DNA of 36,375 nt from Baaleninema simplex PCC 7105 (GCF_000332355.1 NZ_KB235958.1:2806576-2842950), one strand, 5' to 3'. Counted from the first letter of the stretch, positions 1-8,581 are shown. Notes: a model not told the origin generated them from the letters alone. Numbers and translations: made by a program.

Positions 1-60
1 CCCCCCCTTAAAGGGGGGGGCGAAGGGGGGATAGGGGGCGAAGGGGGGATCTGGTGAAGA
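1..60. repeat. G-rich low-complexity tract
   Basis: The window opens with a run of C followed by G runs separated by CGAA and ATA, so that the block gggggcgaagggggga occurs twice in tandem. G-rich short repeats of this sort are common in cyanobacterial intergenic DNA. It lies just upstream of a broken Uma2 gene. No coding potential is visible. Confidence 0.6.
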
Positions 61-75
61 CTTCTTGAAACTTAG

Positions 76-291
76 CTTATCGGAACAGATCGTATTAAAG
101 ATCTACGTGCCAAGATGCAAGAGTATATGGAAAATGGTACGCAGTTAGGTTGGCCGATCGATCCACAAAATAGGCAAGTAGAAATTTATCGTGCGGGTCG
201 AGCAGTTGAAGTTTTGGAAAATCCAAGTACGTTGTCGGGAGAGGGGGTTTTACCGGGGTTTACGCTAAAGTTGCAACGGATTTGGGCTTAG
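76..291 (+). pseudogene. Uma2 family nuclease-like protein, 3' remnant
   Basis: The frame ending at the TAG of 289-291 reads as the C-terminal third of a Uma2 (DUF820) protein. It contains the family-typical DRIKDLRAKMQEY, then GWPIDPQNRQVEIYRAG, then LPGFTLKLQRIW close to the end. The frame is closed by a TAG at 73-75 and no start codon or N-terminal PD-(D/E)XK core is present, so the gene is truncated or cut by the G-rich tract to its left. Uma2 proteins carry a restriction-endonuclease-like fold and are strongly amplified in cyanobacteria; their role is not settled. Calling it a relic rather than a frameshifted live gene is an inference, because the region left of the window is unseen. Confidence 0.75.
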
Positions 292-540
292 TGGTTTTGG
301 GGAGTGGGTCGAACAATGGAGAGCGATCGCCCCAGGTGTACGCCGTGGTTTTCCAGTTCGTGATAACGACTCCGTTCTCGGTCGATTCCAACCAGCGATC
401 GATCTTGTCGTCGCGATCGGCGATCGCCCTTCAACTAACGGAACTCAAACGGAAAACGAGTCGAAAGTGGCTTCAAACTCATACAGGACAAGAGTTTTTG
501 CATCGGAGGAGGACACAGGTGCAAGTACGGAGGACGGGAC

Positions 541-1176
541 ATGACGACGACAGTAACGACTCCCAGTAATTGCATGGTGCTGCGGGGAGTGAGCTGGACT
601 ACCTACCAGGGCCTGATTTGCGATTTGGAATCAGAACCGGGAAAACGCCTGACCTACGACCGAGGGACGTTAGAAATTATGGTGCCGTTGCCACCCCACG
701 AACGGTATAAAAGTCGCCTGAGCCGCATAGTGGAGGTAACGACAGAGGAAACGGAAACGGAGATTGCCAGCCTCGGTTCTACCACTTGGAGCCGGGAAGA
801 CTTGCAGAAGGGGTTGGAGCCGGATGCGTGTTACTACATCCAAAACGAGCAGGCGGTACGGGGCAAGGACAATATTGACTTAACCCAAGACCCACCGCCG
901 GATCTGGCGATCGAGGTGGATAACACGAGCAGTTCGATCGACCGCATGGCAATTTATGCGGCGTTGGGGATACCGGAGGTGTGGCGGTTTGATGGGGAGT
1001 TGCTGACGATTTATCGCCTAGTGAAGGGTGAGTATGCCCCTCGGGAGCAGTCAGAGGTGTTACCGCTATTGCAGCGAGGGGACATTCTGCGTTTTTTGCA
1101 GGCGAGTCAGACGATGGGCGAAACGACTTGGGTGAGGGAGTTTCGTAAGTGGGTTAGAGGGAAGTTAGGAACTTGA
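541..1176 (+). CDS. Uma2 family (DUF820) PD-(D/E)XK-like protein
   Basis: A 211-residue protein of the size usual for Uma2 proteins. The family core is visible: an N-terminal strand region with YDRGTLEIMVPLPPHE, then PDLAIEVDNTSSSIDRMAIY around residues 119-140, followed by GIPEVWRFDG. The PDLAIEV strand supplies the acidic residues of the restriction-endonuclease-like fold, but no ExK motif is evident in this subgroup. The molecular function is unknown. The TGA stop at 1174-1176 overlaps ttgacatcctc, a sequence that also marks the right end of the TnpB element at 27236. The last residues may therefore come from an insertion-sequence end rather than from the original gene. Neighbouring DNA on both sides is degraded mobile or Uma2 material. 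Confidence 0.85.
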   Translation: MTTTVTTPSNCMVLRGVSWTTYQGLICDLESEPGKRLTYDRGTLEIMVPLPPHERYKSRLSRIVEVTTEETETEIASLGSTTWSREDLQKGLEPDACYYIQNEQAVRGKDNIDLTQDPPPDLAIEVDNTSSSIDRMAIYAALGIPEVWRFDGELLTIYRLVKGEYAPREQSEVLPLLQRGDILRFLQASQTMGETTWVREFRKWVRGKLGT

Positions 1177-1185
1177 CATCCTCCC
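1173..1185 (-). mobile_element. Possible IS200/IS605-type right end
   Basis: The string ttgacatcctccc matches, in its first 11 bases, the end found beside the TnpB remnant at 27236-27246. It resembles the conserved right end of cyanobacterial TnpB elements. Read this way the element would point to the reverse strand, whereas the transposase remnant just downstream is on the forward strand, so two relics may be nested here. Identification by motif only. Confidence 0.4.
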
Positions 1186-1291
1186 GGCGCTGGTAGTGAT
1201 GAAAAGTCATGCTGCTGTTGCGTTCAAACTCCTGTCATCTCAAGCTGTTTTGCACACCACGATCGTTAGAATGCAGCACTTCCCTTGAAAG

Positions 1292-1500
1292 AAGGTCGTC
1301 AAGGTTAATCCGGCGGAAACCCCAGTACTGCCATTTACCTAAACCGAGTCCCCAAGGGGTTATCTGACCGTTGGCATAACTGTCCTCATTGCGGGGCGTC
1401 TATGCCGCAAAATGTTAACTCTGGGATACTGATTAAGAAAGTGGGGCTAGGCGAGAATACGATACCCCATCATATCCGAAGGGTCGCCTCACTCAAAAAC
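1292..1500 (+). pseudogene. Degraded transposase with C-terminal zinc ribbon (TnpB/OrfB-like)
   Basis: Two forward frames carry pieces of one protein. Around 1292-1339 one frame reads KVVKVNPAETPVLPFT and then stops. A second frame from about 1345 reads RVPKGLSDRWHNCPHCGASM and continues NVNSGILIKKVGLG. The CPHCG pair followed by a DVNSA-like motif is the hallmark of the zinc ribbon that ends TnpB/OrfB-type proteins, and VNPAET matches the strand just before the ribbon. The frame change near 1340 and the absence of any N-terminal or RuvC part show it is dead. The exact family is not certain. Confidence 0.55.
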
Positions 1501-1580
1501 GCGAAACCATCGAGAGAGAGAGGCTCAAGACCCTCTAGACTAGATTCAACAGGTTGTTCGTTCGAGTTCGAGAGGTTGCT

Positions 1581-2987
1581 GTGGTCGAAAGTTCCAACAC
1601 GTCTACGTTACAAAGTGTCTCGTCGCGCCGGGAGCTTCGGGAGTTAGTTCGATCTCAGCTCCAAATGTTCCTCGAGGCGGGAAACCTCCAAGGCGCAAAA
1701 ACGGTATTAGTCCCCGTTCAACCGGCCGATATCGCCGAAGCGATCGAAGGACTTCCTGAAACGCTGCACGTCATCGCCTTTCGCTTGTTGTCGAAGGACG
1801 AGGCGACGGAGGTTTACGAACACCTCGATTCGAGCGTCCAACACTCGTTGATCGAGGAGTTTAAAAATCAGGAAGTGCGCGAAATCGTCGATAAAATGTC
1901 CCCCGACGATCGCGCCAAACTGTTCGACGAACTTCCGGCGAAAGTAGTACGGCGACTGCTGAAAAATCTCAGTCCCTCCGAACGTCAGGCGACGAATTTG
2001 TTGTTGGGATACGAACCCGACACCGCCGGCCGCATCATGACGCCGGAATATATCTCCTTAAAGGAGCATTTTACGGTCGCGCAAGCCCTCGATCGCATTC
2101 GCAGTCTGGCACACGTGACGGAAACCGTCTATTCTCTCTACGTGACGGACGCCGATCGCCATCTCTCGGGAATTCTATCGTTACGGGATCTGGTGGTGGC
2201 GCAGCCGGAACAGCAAATTTCGGAAATCGCCACGCGAGATGTGGTGTTCGTTCACACGAGTACCGACCAAGAAGAAGTCGCTCGTACCATCCAACGGTAC
2301 GATTTTTTAGCGCTTCCGGTGGTCGATAGCGAGCGGCGGTTGGTGGGAATCGTCACCGTGGACGACGTGATCGATATTTTGGAACAGGAAACCACTGAAG
2401 ATATTTATGCGTTGGGAGGCTTGCAAGCCGACGGCGATAATTACTTCCAGATGAACCTGTTTCGGGTGGCTCGACAACGAGTACTCTGGCTGTTGGTATT
2501 GCTGTTTACGAATACCCTCACCAGCGGCGTGATTCGTGCCAATCAGGGGATTCTCGAGCAGGTGGTGAGTTTGGCTATGTTTATTCCCCTGCTGATCGGG
2601 ACGGGAGGGAATGTCGGCGCTCAGTCGTCTACGGTGGTCATTCGCGGTCTGAATATGGATAAAATTCAGACGGGAGGTGCCGGGCGCATTATCCGACGGG
2701 AGGCGATCGCTGGGATTTTGTTGGGATCGATGCTCGGGGCGATCGTGACGGTGGGCGCGTATTTGTTACAAGGAAGTTGGATCGTGGCCATCGCTGTCGG
2801 TTTTAGTTTGATGGTGATTTCGCTGTTGGCGTCGGTGTCGGGATCTGCGCTTCCGATGTTGTTTAAGTCTTTGGGGTTCGATCCGGCGTTGATGTCCGCA
2901 CCGTTTATTACGACAGCGGTTGACGTGCTGGGGGTGTTGATTTATTTCAGTATCGCTCGCTTGTTGATGGCGGTGATTCCGTTTTGA
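1581..2987 (+). CDS. mgtE: Magnesium transporter MgtE
   Basis: An MgtE-type Mg2+ channel/transporter of the inner membrane. The order of parts is typical: an acidic helical N domain (residues 10-130, with repeated L/DELP motifs such as KLFDELPAKVVRRLL), a pair of CBS domains (about 135-260, sensing cytoplasmic Mg2+), a connecting helix, then five transmembrane helices from about residue 290. The pore-region signature IGTGGNVGAQSSTVVIRGL is present. I place the start at the GTG of 1581, which has AGAGG six bases upstream; a TTG at 1554 would add nine residues. Length (about 468 residues) fits the family. The gene stands alone, converging on selO. No Mg2+ riboswitch could be recognised upstream. 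Confidence 0.93.
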   Translation: MVESSNTSTLQSVSSRRELRELVRSQLQMFLEAGNLQGAKTVLVPVQPADIAEAIEGLPETLHVIAFRLLSKDEATEVYEHLDSSVQHSLIEEFKNQEVREIVDKMSPDDRAKLFDELPAKVVRRLLKNLSPSERQATNLLLGYEPDTAGRIMTPEYISLKEHFTVAQALDRIRSLAHVTETVYSLYVTDADRHLSGILSLRDLVVAQPEQQISEIATRDVVFVHTSTDQEEVARTIQRYDFLALPVVDSERRLVGIVTVDDVIDILEQETTEDIYALGGLQADGDNYFQMNLFRVARQRVLWLLVLLFTNTLTSGVIRANQGILEQVVSLAMFIPLLIGTGGNVGAQSSTVVIRGLNMDKIQTGGAGRIIRREAIAGILLGSMLGAIVTVGAYLLQGSWIVAIAVGFSLMVISLLASVSGSALPMLFKSLGFDPALMSAPFITTAVDVLGVLIYFSIARLLMAVIPF

Positions 2988-3028
2988 GGGTTGACAATAG
3001 TGGAGTTATGTGGTAATTGGGGGATTCA

Positions 3029-3090
3029 CCACAGAGGTTTGAGGACACAGAGGTTTGAGGACACAGAGGTTTGAGGACACAGAGGTTTGA
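3029..3090. repeat. 16-bp tandem repeat, about four copies
   Basis: The unit acacagaggtttgagg is repeated head to tail (3029-3044 with one change, 3045-3060, 3061-3076, and a partial copy to 3090). It lies between the convergent genes mgtE and selO, just before a hairpin. No function is apparent; perfect copies suggest recent slippage. Confidence 0.85.
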
Positions 3091-3095
3091 TCCAG

Positions 3096-3133
3096 AAACC
3101 CGGTTTTTCGTTTTTCTCTAAAAACCGGGTTTT
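3096..3133. terminator. Hairpin between convergent mgtE and selO
   Basis: aaacccggttttt pairs perfectly with aaaaaccgggttt across an 11-base loop. T runs on both sides make it a plausible bidirectional terminator for the two convergent genes. The sequence also belongs to a repeat family seen again at 7281-7316, so it may have arrived as a dispersed repeat. Confidence 0.6.
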
Positions 3134-3135
3134 GG

Positions 3136-3179
3136 TAATGCCAAATTAATGCCAAATTAATGCCAAATTAATGCCAAAT
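3136..3179. repeat. 11-bp tandem repeat over the selO stop codon
   Basis: Four perfect copies of taatgccaaat lie end to end. The last junction includes the TTA (stop codon on the reverse strand) at 3168-3170, and the fourth copy encodes the final Ile-Trp-His of SelO. The coding end of the gene has thus been copied into the spacer by slippage; every copy keeps its own in-sequence stop signal. Confidence 0.9.
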
Positions 3180-4610
3180 TCGCTCTAATAAATCGTAAAA
3201 CGGTTGCCAGTTATCCTCGACAGTAATCGGTTCCCACACCGCCTCGATTTCTGGACGGACTGGAACCACCAAGGGATTGACCTCTCGTAATCGATCGCTG
3301 ACGGCTTCGAGTTCTTCTGTGGAAAGTCCTTGTAAAATTCGATGGTAAACCAGTCGCCAGGGTTTCAGGGTTTCTGAAGGTTCGGCGTTGGCAAAGATGG
3401 CAGTTTCGTCGTCCCGCCATTGTGGAGAAAACTGCTGGCGAAGCTGACTGAAAAAGTCGTGATAGCCGACTTCGTTTTGTTCTAACACCTCAACGGTCAA
3501 TTTCACCAATTCTTCGGCGTCTTCTGTGGAAATATCGGCCAGTCCCAACTTACGAAGCATTAACTGGCGATAGTTTCGGTGATAGATTTCGTCGAATTCC
3601 GTTAAGGCGACTTGCATCGCCTCGAGGTCGATCGCACAGGCGAGGGGTGCTTGCAACATCTCCAAATTCAGTTTACAGACGAGGGGTTGGTTACCGTAGC
3701 TGTAGCGGCCGTAATAGTCGAAATAGGCGGCGGTAAATTTCGGGTCGTAGTTGGGAATAAAGGCGTAAGGGCCGTAATCGAAACTTTCCCCAGTAATGGA
3801 CATATTATCGGTGTTGAGGACGGCGTGACAGAACCCCGCCGCCATCCATTCGGCCGCCAATCGTGCCACTCGCGCCACCAGTGCGGCGTAAAATCGCGGG
3901 TAGGCGTTTTCGGGGTCTTCCTGGCGATCGATTTCGGGATAATAGGTGTCGATAACGAGATCGAGCAGTTTTGTCGTCCAGTCGGGACGGCGTAAATAGT
4001 GCGATCGCTCGAAGGTTCCAAAACGAATATGCGATCGACTCATGCGAACCATGACACACGATCGCGTTGGAGAGGGTTCGTCACCCCGCCACAGACGTTC
4101 CCCGGTTTCGATGACACTCAAACAGCGGGACGTGCGAACTCCCATGCGTTCGAGAGTTTCTGCGGCGATAACTTCCCGAACGCCACCTTTGAGCGTCAGT
4201 CGTCCGTCGCCGCTGCGAGAGTACGGTGTCGTACCGCTCCCTTTGGTTCCGAAGTCGTAGAGTTCGTCGTCGATTCCACGAACTTGTCCGTAGAGAAAAC
4301 CGCGTCCGTCGCCGAGGTGGGGGTTGTACTCGCCAAACTGGTATCCGTGGTAACACATCGCCAGCAGTGGCAAACTCGCTCGAAATTGACCGAACGCTTC
4401 GATAAAATGGTGGTTAGAAACGCGAACGGGGTCGAGACCCAGTAATGGGAGTACGCGATCGTTGCGAAAACGCACAATATGCGTCGGAAATTCGGCAGCA
4501 GCGACGATATCGTAGTAGCCTTCTCCTAACGATTCAAAATTCGGCTCGTAAGTGAGGTTAAAGAACGGATTGACAGACGTTGCTTGAGGAGAGCTTTCGG
4601 CTAAGGTCAT
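3168..4610 (-). CDS. selO: Protein adenylyltransferase SelO (YdiU/UPF0061)
   Basis: A SelO pseudokinase, which transfers AMP from ATP to Ser/Thr/Tyr side chains of proteins and is linked to redox stress. Visible motifs are LGDGRG, then [15 protein letters not shown] (flipped-ATP site lysine about residue 123) and the metal-binding stretch NTDNMS plus DYGP (Asp268, Asn269 and Asp278 by the start used here), with the ten-residue spacing of the E. coli enzyme. I start at the ATG of 4610; a TTG at 4634 would add eight residues and neither has a good Shine-Dalgarno. About 480 residues is normal. The C-terminus ends in ERIWH and lacks the terminal Cys/Sec motif found in many SelO proteins. A single gene, convergent with mgtE and divergent from the MscS pair. 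Confidence 0.93.
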   Translation of the reverse strand: MTLAESSPQATSVNPFFNLTYEPNFESLGEGYYDIVAAAEFPTHIVRFRNDRVLPLLGLDPVRVSNHHFIEAFGQFRASLPLLAMCYHGYQFGEYNPHLGDGRGFLYGQVRGIDDELYDFGTKGSGTTPYSRSGDGRLTLKGGVREVIAAETLERMGVRTSRCLSVIETGERLWRGDEPSPTRSCVMVRMSRSHIRFGTFERSHYLRRPDWTTKLLDLVIDTYYPEIDRQEDPENAYPRFYAALVARVARLAAEWMAAGFCHAVLNTDNMSITGESFDYGPYAFIPNYDPKFTAAYFDYYGRYSYGNQPLVCKLNLEMLQAPLACAIDLEAMQVALTEFDEIYHRNYRQLMLRKLGLADISTEDAEELVKLTVEVLEQNEVGYHDFFSQLRQQFSPQWRDDETAIFANAEPSETLKPWRLVYHRILQGLSTEELEAVSDRLREVNPLVVPVRPEIEAVWEPITVEDNWQPFYDLLERIWH

Positions 4611-4756
4611 GTCGAATTGGCTGACAGTGAGCAAGCGAGATTGTCGTTTATTGTGTCAGAGGCGCTCTCGAAGATGCAAGTTCGCGGGGTTTGAGTTTTA
4701 GCAAAGCCTCGTTCGGTTAAAACTCAACAACTTTATACCGATACAAGCAAGGTTCG

Positions 4757-5842
4757 ATGGTTGAAAATTTACCCGAAACGCTCGACATCGAGCGTCTGTT
4801 TCAATGGGGATCGATCGCGATCGGCGTATTATTGACGTTGGCGATCGCTCTGGTACTGCGTCCGCTCCTCAAGCGTGCGTCTGCATCGTTTCAAACTTCC
4901 AAACTCGGCAACTTTTACCACATCGTAATTCAGCCCCATTTAACAGAATTGGGGTTTGTTTTTGGCTTTATCGTTGCGGAAGTGCTGGTGTTTCGGCTTC
5001 AGATTCCCAGAGGTTGGGAACTCGTCACCAGTTTGGGGTTATCTATTACCTTAGTGTGGTTTTTGTCTCGCATTTTTGCACGATTGTTCGACGTTTACCT
5101 GCTCGACATCGTCATTAAAAAAGGCACCAAAATTAACGAACTCCTCAATTTAGGTAAGGTCGTCTCGAATTTAACCGTTACCTTACTGGCAATTTTTATT
5201 TTTGCCCAAGCCCACGATGTCAATTTACTAGGATTGTTAGCGAGTTTGGGAATTGGAGGTTTAGCGGTTGCTTTTGCCGCTCAAAAAACCTTAGAACAGG
5301 TTCTCGGCGGAATTGTTTTATACTTAGACCAACCCTTTACCATCGACGATTACGTGGGATTGCCCGATGGAACCTTCGGACGCATTGAATCGATCGGATT
5401 GCGATCGACACGAATTCGACTGTCGGGAAAAGGAACCTTGGCGATCGTCCCCAACAACGCCTTAACTCAAATGACGATCGAAAACTTCACGGGGGCGAAA
5501 AAAGTGATGGCAATTCTCTACTTTAATTTTCAAACCCAACTTCCTGAAGACGAACGCGCTTTGATCCGTCAAGTTATCGTTCGGGGAACCGCTGATATTT
5601 TCGGTATCGATTCGCGAAACACTGATGTTGCGTTTCGAGATGTTCCCGATAAAAACGGTCGTCTCAAAACTCAATCTCAAGTGACATTTTTCATTCTGGG
5701 TTCTGGGAACGTTTCGATGGAAATTCGCCGACAAGTCCTCGACGCGGCCAATCAAAAAATCACTCAAAAGCTCAAAGAGTACGGTACGGAATTCGAGAGC
5801 GAAGGTCCGACTGTCTATGTAGATTCTCCCATTACTATTTAA
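4757..5842 (+). CDS. MscS family mechanosensitive channel, first paralogue
   Basis: A 361-residue inner-membrane protein of the small-conductance mechanosensitive channel family. About five hydrophobic segments are visible (near residues 14-34, 60-78, 85-108, 128-150 and 155-175). The last is the pore helix, with SLGIGGLAVAFAAQKTLEQ, the glycine/alanine pattern and AAQK of MscS TM3. The beta domain follows (DQPFTIDDYVGLPDGTFGRI and RLSGKGTLAIVPNNAL), then a C-terminal alpha/beta domain ending PTVYVDSPITI. Such channels release solutes on hypo-osmotic shock; some plant and bacterial homologues conduct other ions. The next gene starts 13 bases downstream and is a paralogue, so the two are probably co-transcribed. 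Confidence 0.88.
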   Translation: MVENLPETLDIERLFQWGSIAIGVLLTLAIALVLRPLLKRASASFQTSKLGNFYHIVIQPHLTELGFVFGFIVAEVLVFRLQIPRGWELVTSLGLSITLVWFLSRIFARLFDVYLLDIVIKKGTKINELLNLGKVVSNLTVTLLAIFIFAQAHDVNLLGLLASLGIGGLAVAFAAQKTLEQVLGGIVLYLDQPFTIDDYVGLPDGTFGRIESIGLRSTRIRLSGKGTLAIVPNNALTQMTIENFTGAKKVMAILYFNFQTQLPEDERALIRQVIVRGTADIFGIDSRNTDVAFRDVPDKNGRLKTQSQVTFFILGSGNVSMEIRRQVLDAANQKITQKLKEYGTEFESEGPTVYVDSPITI

Positions 5843-5855
5843 TTCACTACGTTGC

Positions 5856-6968
5856 ATGAATATTTCAGAGGGAATGAAGTTCCTCAACGGAGGAATTGTT
5901 TGGTTGTCTGAGGCGAACGTCCTCAATTTGTTGATTTTTTTCAGTTTCACTCTAATTTCGTTGTTGCTCGGACGATTTACGCCGAGGATCGTTCGCTGGT
6001 TCCTCGATCGCTTTTTCGCCGATACTGTAGTTCGCACCTACGATACTCTCATCCAACCGATAAAAAATCCTTTACGGGTGTCGGGAACGCTGGTTTTGAT
6101 TTCTCTATCCTCAGTTTGGCTCGAGGATTATAAGAGTTTTTACAAGTTTATCAGCCCGTTTTTAGATCTAGCTGTTATTGCCAGTATCGCTTGGTTAGTC
6201 TCAAATCTGTTACAACAGATTTTGCGAATTTACGGAATCGATCTTCTCAAGCGGATGGGGTTAGAAGTTGACGAACTCCTGCTAGTTTTCGAGACGGTGG
6301 CGAACGTCCTCATCGGCTTTTTTGCGATTCTCGCTTACGCTCAAAGTCAACAACTCAACCTGTTAGGATTGTTTGCGGGTGTGGGACTCGGTGGTTTAGC
6401 CTTAGTTGCTGCCGCTCAGAAAATTTTAGAACAGGTTCTCAGTACCATCGTACTGTATCTCGATCGCCCCTTCGTTCCTGGCGATTATATTCGCTTGAAA
6501 GACGGACAGTTGGGACGAGTCGAATCGATCGGGATTCGCTCGACGAAAATTCGGACTTCTGCCAAAAGTACCCTGTTCGTGGTTCCCAACTCGATTCTCG
6601 TCAACATTGAAATCGAAAACCTCACCCGAGCCAAAAAGGTAATGTCGATGATTTATCTCGACTTCCTCAAACCTCTCGACGAGCAAGATATGGCGTTAGT
6701 GCGAGAAGTGGTTACAGACTCGACAAACTCGGTATTCGGTATCGATCCCGGCAGTACGAACATCACGTTTAATCAGATAGACGGAGATAAAGCCTTGCAA
6801 GCTCGCGTGACGTTTTTTATTTTGGGATCGAACGAGAATTCAATTCAGCTTCGCAAGCGGTTGTTAGAGTTAGCCAACGAGACGATCTCGCAAAAGCTGA
6901 GTCGCTTCGGAATCGAGTTTTCTTCAAAAGAACCGACGGTTTACGTCGAATCTCCGATTACCCTGTAG
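5856..6968 (+). CDS. MscS family mechanosensitive channel, second paralogue
   Basis: A 370-residue paralogue of the preceding protein, with the same order of parts: four to five membrane helices, the TM3-like stretch GVGLGGLALVAAAQKILEQ, the beta-domain DRPFVPGDYIRLKDGQLGRV, and the matching C-terminal tail PTVYVESPITL. The ATG at 5856 lies 13 bases after the preceding stop, which argues for an operon. Shared C-terminal tail sequence and adjacency show a tandem duplication followed by divergence. The two could form a heteromeric channel or be tuned to different tension thresholds; that is inference. Confidence 0.87.
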   Translation: MNISEGMKFLNGGIVWLSEANVLNLLIFFSFTLISLLLGRFTPRIVRWFLDRFFADTVVRTYDTLIQPIKNPLRVSGTLVLISLSSVWLEDYKSFYKFISPFLDLAVIASIAWLVSNLLQQILRIYGIDLLKRMGLEVDELLLVFETVANVLIGFFAILAYAQSQQLNLLGLFAGVGLGGLALVAAAQKILEQVLSTIVLYLDRPFVPGDYIRLKDGQLGRVESIGIRSTKIRTSAKSTLFVVPNSILVNIEIENLTRAKKVMSMIYLDFLKPLDEQDMALVREVVTDSTNSVFGIDPGSTNITFNQIDGDKALQARVTFFILGSNENSIQLRKRLLELANETISQKLSRFGIEFSSKEPTVYVESPITL

Positions 6969-7371
6969 GGTGCGTGACTCGAACAATAGGGAATAAATCC
7001 TTAGACCTATAAATCGTCACGCACCACCGATGTACACCGCCCACAGAAAAGGGTGCGTGACTCGAACAATAGGGTGGTCGAAAGTGCTACGCACCGCTTC
7101 CGCTTTTTACAGTGTAGAGTGAAGAGGGCAGAGTGTAGAGTGGGAATTCCTGTTTAACTCTTCACTTTCCACTCTTAACTCTTTCCTGAAAGAGGCGCAC
7201 CGCCAATGTACTAGAAAAGTTGGCCGCAGTCAGGTCAATAAGATTACCGCGTCACGCACCGACACCAACATACAAAAAAACCAGAAATCCGGTATTTTGG
7301 AGATACCCGGTTTCTGGAAATTGACCCGCATTGAGATACACTCCTCAAAGCTGCAATTTTTGACCTGATGT
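6967..7371. repeat. Intergenic repeat mosaic upstream of the Tab2-like gene
   Basis: This 400-base spacer has no gene. A 25-bp sequence starting agggtgcgtgactcg occurs twice perfectly (6967-6991 and 7050-7074). Its core ggtgcgtgac is also present inverted as gtcacgcacc at 7016-7025 and 7251-7260. The stretch 7111-7190 holds gagtg/cactc motifs (agagtgaag, cttcact, gtgggaa, ttccac) that can pair with each other. Such GTGCGT and AGAGTGAAG families are common in cyanobacterial intergenic DNA. Confidence 0.75.
7281..7316. repeat. Hairpin repeat of the CCAGAAACCCGG family
   Basis: ccagaaatccggtat pairs with atacccggtttctgg (13 of 15 positions) across a six-base loop. An A run precedes it. The same ccagaaacccgg core occurs at 3092-3104. 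It lies 56 bases before the Tab2-like start and could affect its expression as a leader structure. Confidence 0.65.
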
Positions 7372-8199
7372 ATGGCTGTTTGGCAAGTTGATTTTTTTCG
7401 TCGTCCAGTTCGAGACGAGTCCGGCGAGACCCTCTGGGAACTGTTAGCCTGCGATCGCACCTCGAACTTTCGCTTTCAAGCTTGGTGTCCGCAATCTCAA
7501 GCCAATTCCGATTGGATTGCGGCGCAACTGCCACAGGCTTCACCGTCGCTTCCGCACTGCTTGCAAGTCTTTCGTCCCGAATCCCTGAGTTTAATCGAAG
7601 CGGCGGGAAACAAGTTAGGCGTGGCGGTGGAGGCGACGCGGCGTGTCGAACCCTTGAAACGATGGTTGCTCAAACGCGCCGAAGACTATCGACAACTTCC
7701 CGGTTACACGGCAGAGGTGTACGATCCTTTGGCGGTTCCCCGTCCGGCACCGGTTCCGGTCCCTGAAGAATTATGGGGCGATCGCTGGCGGTTTGCGTCG
7801 ATTCCCGCTGGAGATCTCGAGAATGTGGCGTCGCGTCCGATGCGCTTTCGATCGCTGCCGGAACTCCTACATCCCGTGACGCTGGGGGTGGCTTCAACGC
7901 AGTCAGTTCCGGGGGTGATTATCGACGGCGGACGTCGATCGATGCAACTGGCACAATGGCTCGATTCAGTGAATCCCGTCGCAGTGAATTACATTCCCGG
8001 TGCGCCAGACGGGTTGATTTTGGAAGCCGGACTGAGCGATCGCTGGGTGTTGGCAACGTTTGAAGATTCTGAAGTGCAGACAGCGGCACGGACTTACCAC
8101 CAACGCCAACAACAGGCGAAAGGATTGCACTTTTTGATGGTGCGGCCGGACGAATCGGGGATGACGCAAACGGGAGTGTGGCTGTTACGACCGGCTTGA
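7372..8199 (+). CDS. Tab2/Atab2-like RNA-binding family protein
   Basis: A 275-residue soluble protein of the Tab2 family. In algae and plants Tab2/ATAB2 binds RNA and is needed for translation of photosystem I (psaB) and other photosystem mRNAs in the chloroplast; cyanobacterial members are conserved but less studied. Visible family features are the N-terminal VWQVDFFRRPVRDESGETLWEL, the SNFRFQAWCPQSQANSDW segment, FRPESLSLI, PLPEELWGDRWRF-like VPVPEELWGDRWRFA, and the C-terminal GLHFLMVRPDESGMTQTGVW followed by LLRP. Its length and end-to-end order fit the family. The 3' end overlaps the reverse-strand small gene at 8185 by 15 bases. No strong Shine-Dalgarno precedes the ATG. Confidence 0.85.
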   Translation: MAVWQVDFFRRPVRDESGETLWELLACDRTSNFRFQAWCPQSQANSDWIAAQLPQASPSLPHCLQVFRPESLSLIEAAGNKLGVAVEATRRVEPLKRWLLKRAEDYRQLPGYTAEVYDPLAVPRPAPVPVPEELWGDRWRFASIPAGDLENVASRPMRFRSLPELLHPVTLGVASTQSVPGVIIDGGRRSMQLAQWLDSVNPVAVNYIPGAPDGLILEAGLSDRWVLATFEDSEVQTAARTYHQRQQQAKGLHFLMVRPDESGMTQTGVWLLRPA

Positions 8200-8403
8200 T
8201 TCGTCGGCGATCCAAATTTTACCCCGATGTAAGGCGTCTTGCAGTTGCTGGATGAGTTGATATTCAGCCGGAGTGAGGGATTTTCGATCGAGAACGGCGC
8301 GATGGAGCAGTTGGCGATCGATCGGGGTAATCTGACGGAACGCGAAGATCCGCTCGACAATTTGCGTCAGAGAGAGTTGGGGAAGGGAGGGTTTGGGGGT
8401 CAT
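8185..8403 (-). CDS. Small conserved cyanobacterial protein, copy A
   Basis: A 72-residue protein with no recognised domain. The core from SLTQIVERIFAFRQIT to RGKIWIAD matches the protein encoded at 8582-8785 at about 27 of 57 positions without gaps, with conserved RQIT, DR, LL, RG and IW..AD. Similar short proteins with an RQIT..D...L motif occur in many cyanobacteria, often in several copies, but I know of no assigned function. It is probably all-helical with a short C-terminal strand. I use the internal ATG at 8403; the frame stays open upstream to 8622 but that part overlaps copy B and has no family similarity. The stop is 15 bases inside the 3' end of the Tab2-like gene. Confidence 0.65.
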   Translation of the reverse strand: MTPKPSLPQLSLTQIVERIFAFRQITPIDRQLLHRAVLDRKSLTPAEYQLIQQLQDALHRGKIWIADESSRS

Positions 8404-8581
8404 CGTTCGCGATCGCTCGATTCCGCTCGCTTGAGTCAATGCGGAAGCTTTAACCCCGAACAGTACTTGTTTTACCGAGATCGATCCGTATTTCCCGATA
8501 CGATTTGTAAAGTAATTATAAAGAGTGCGTAAAAACTCGCAGTTGCTAACGCGATCGCTCTGAAATATAAGATCGGAAATC

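Noticed and set aside
282-569. Open frame of 95 codons before the Uma2 gene
   Set aside because: It overlaps the end of the Uma2 remnant and the start of the intact Uma2 gene, has low-complexity composition with HIP1 codons, and resembles no family.
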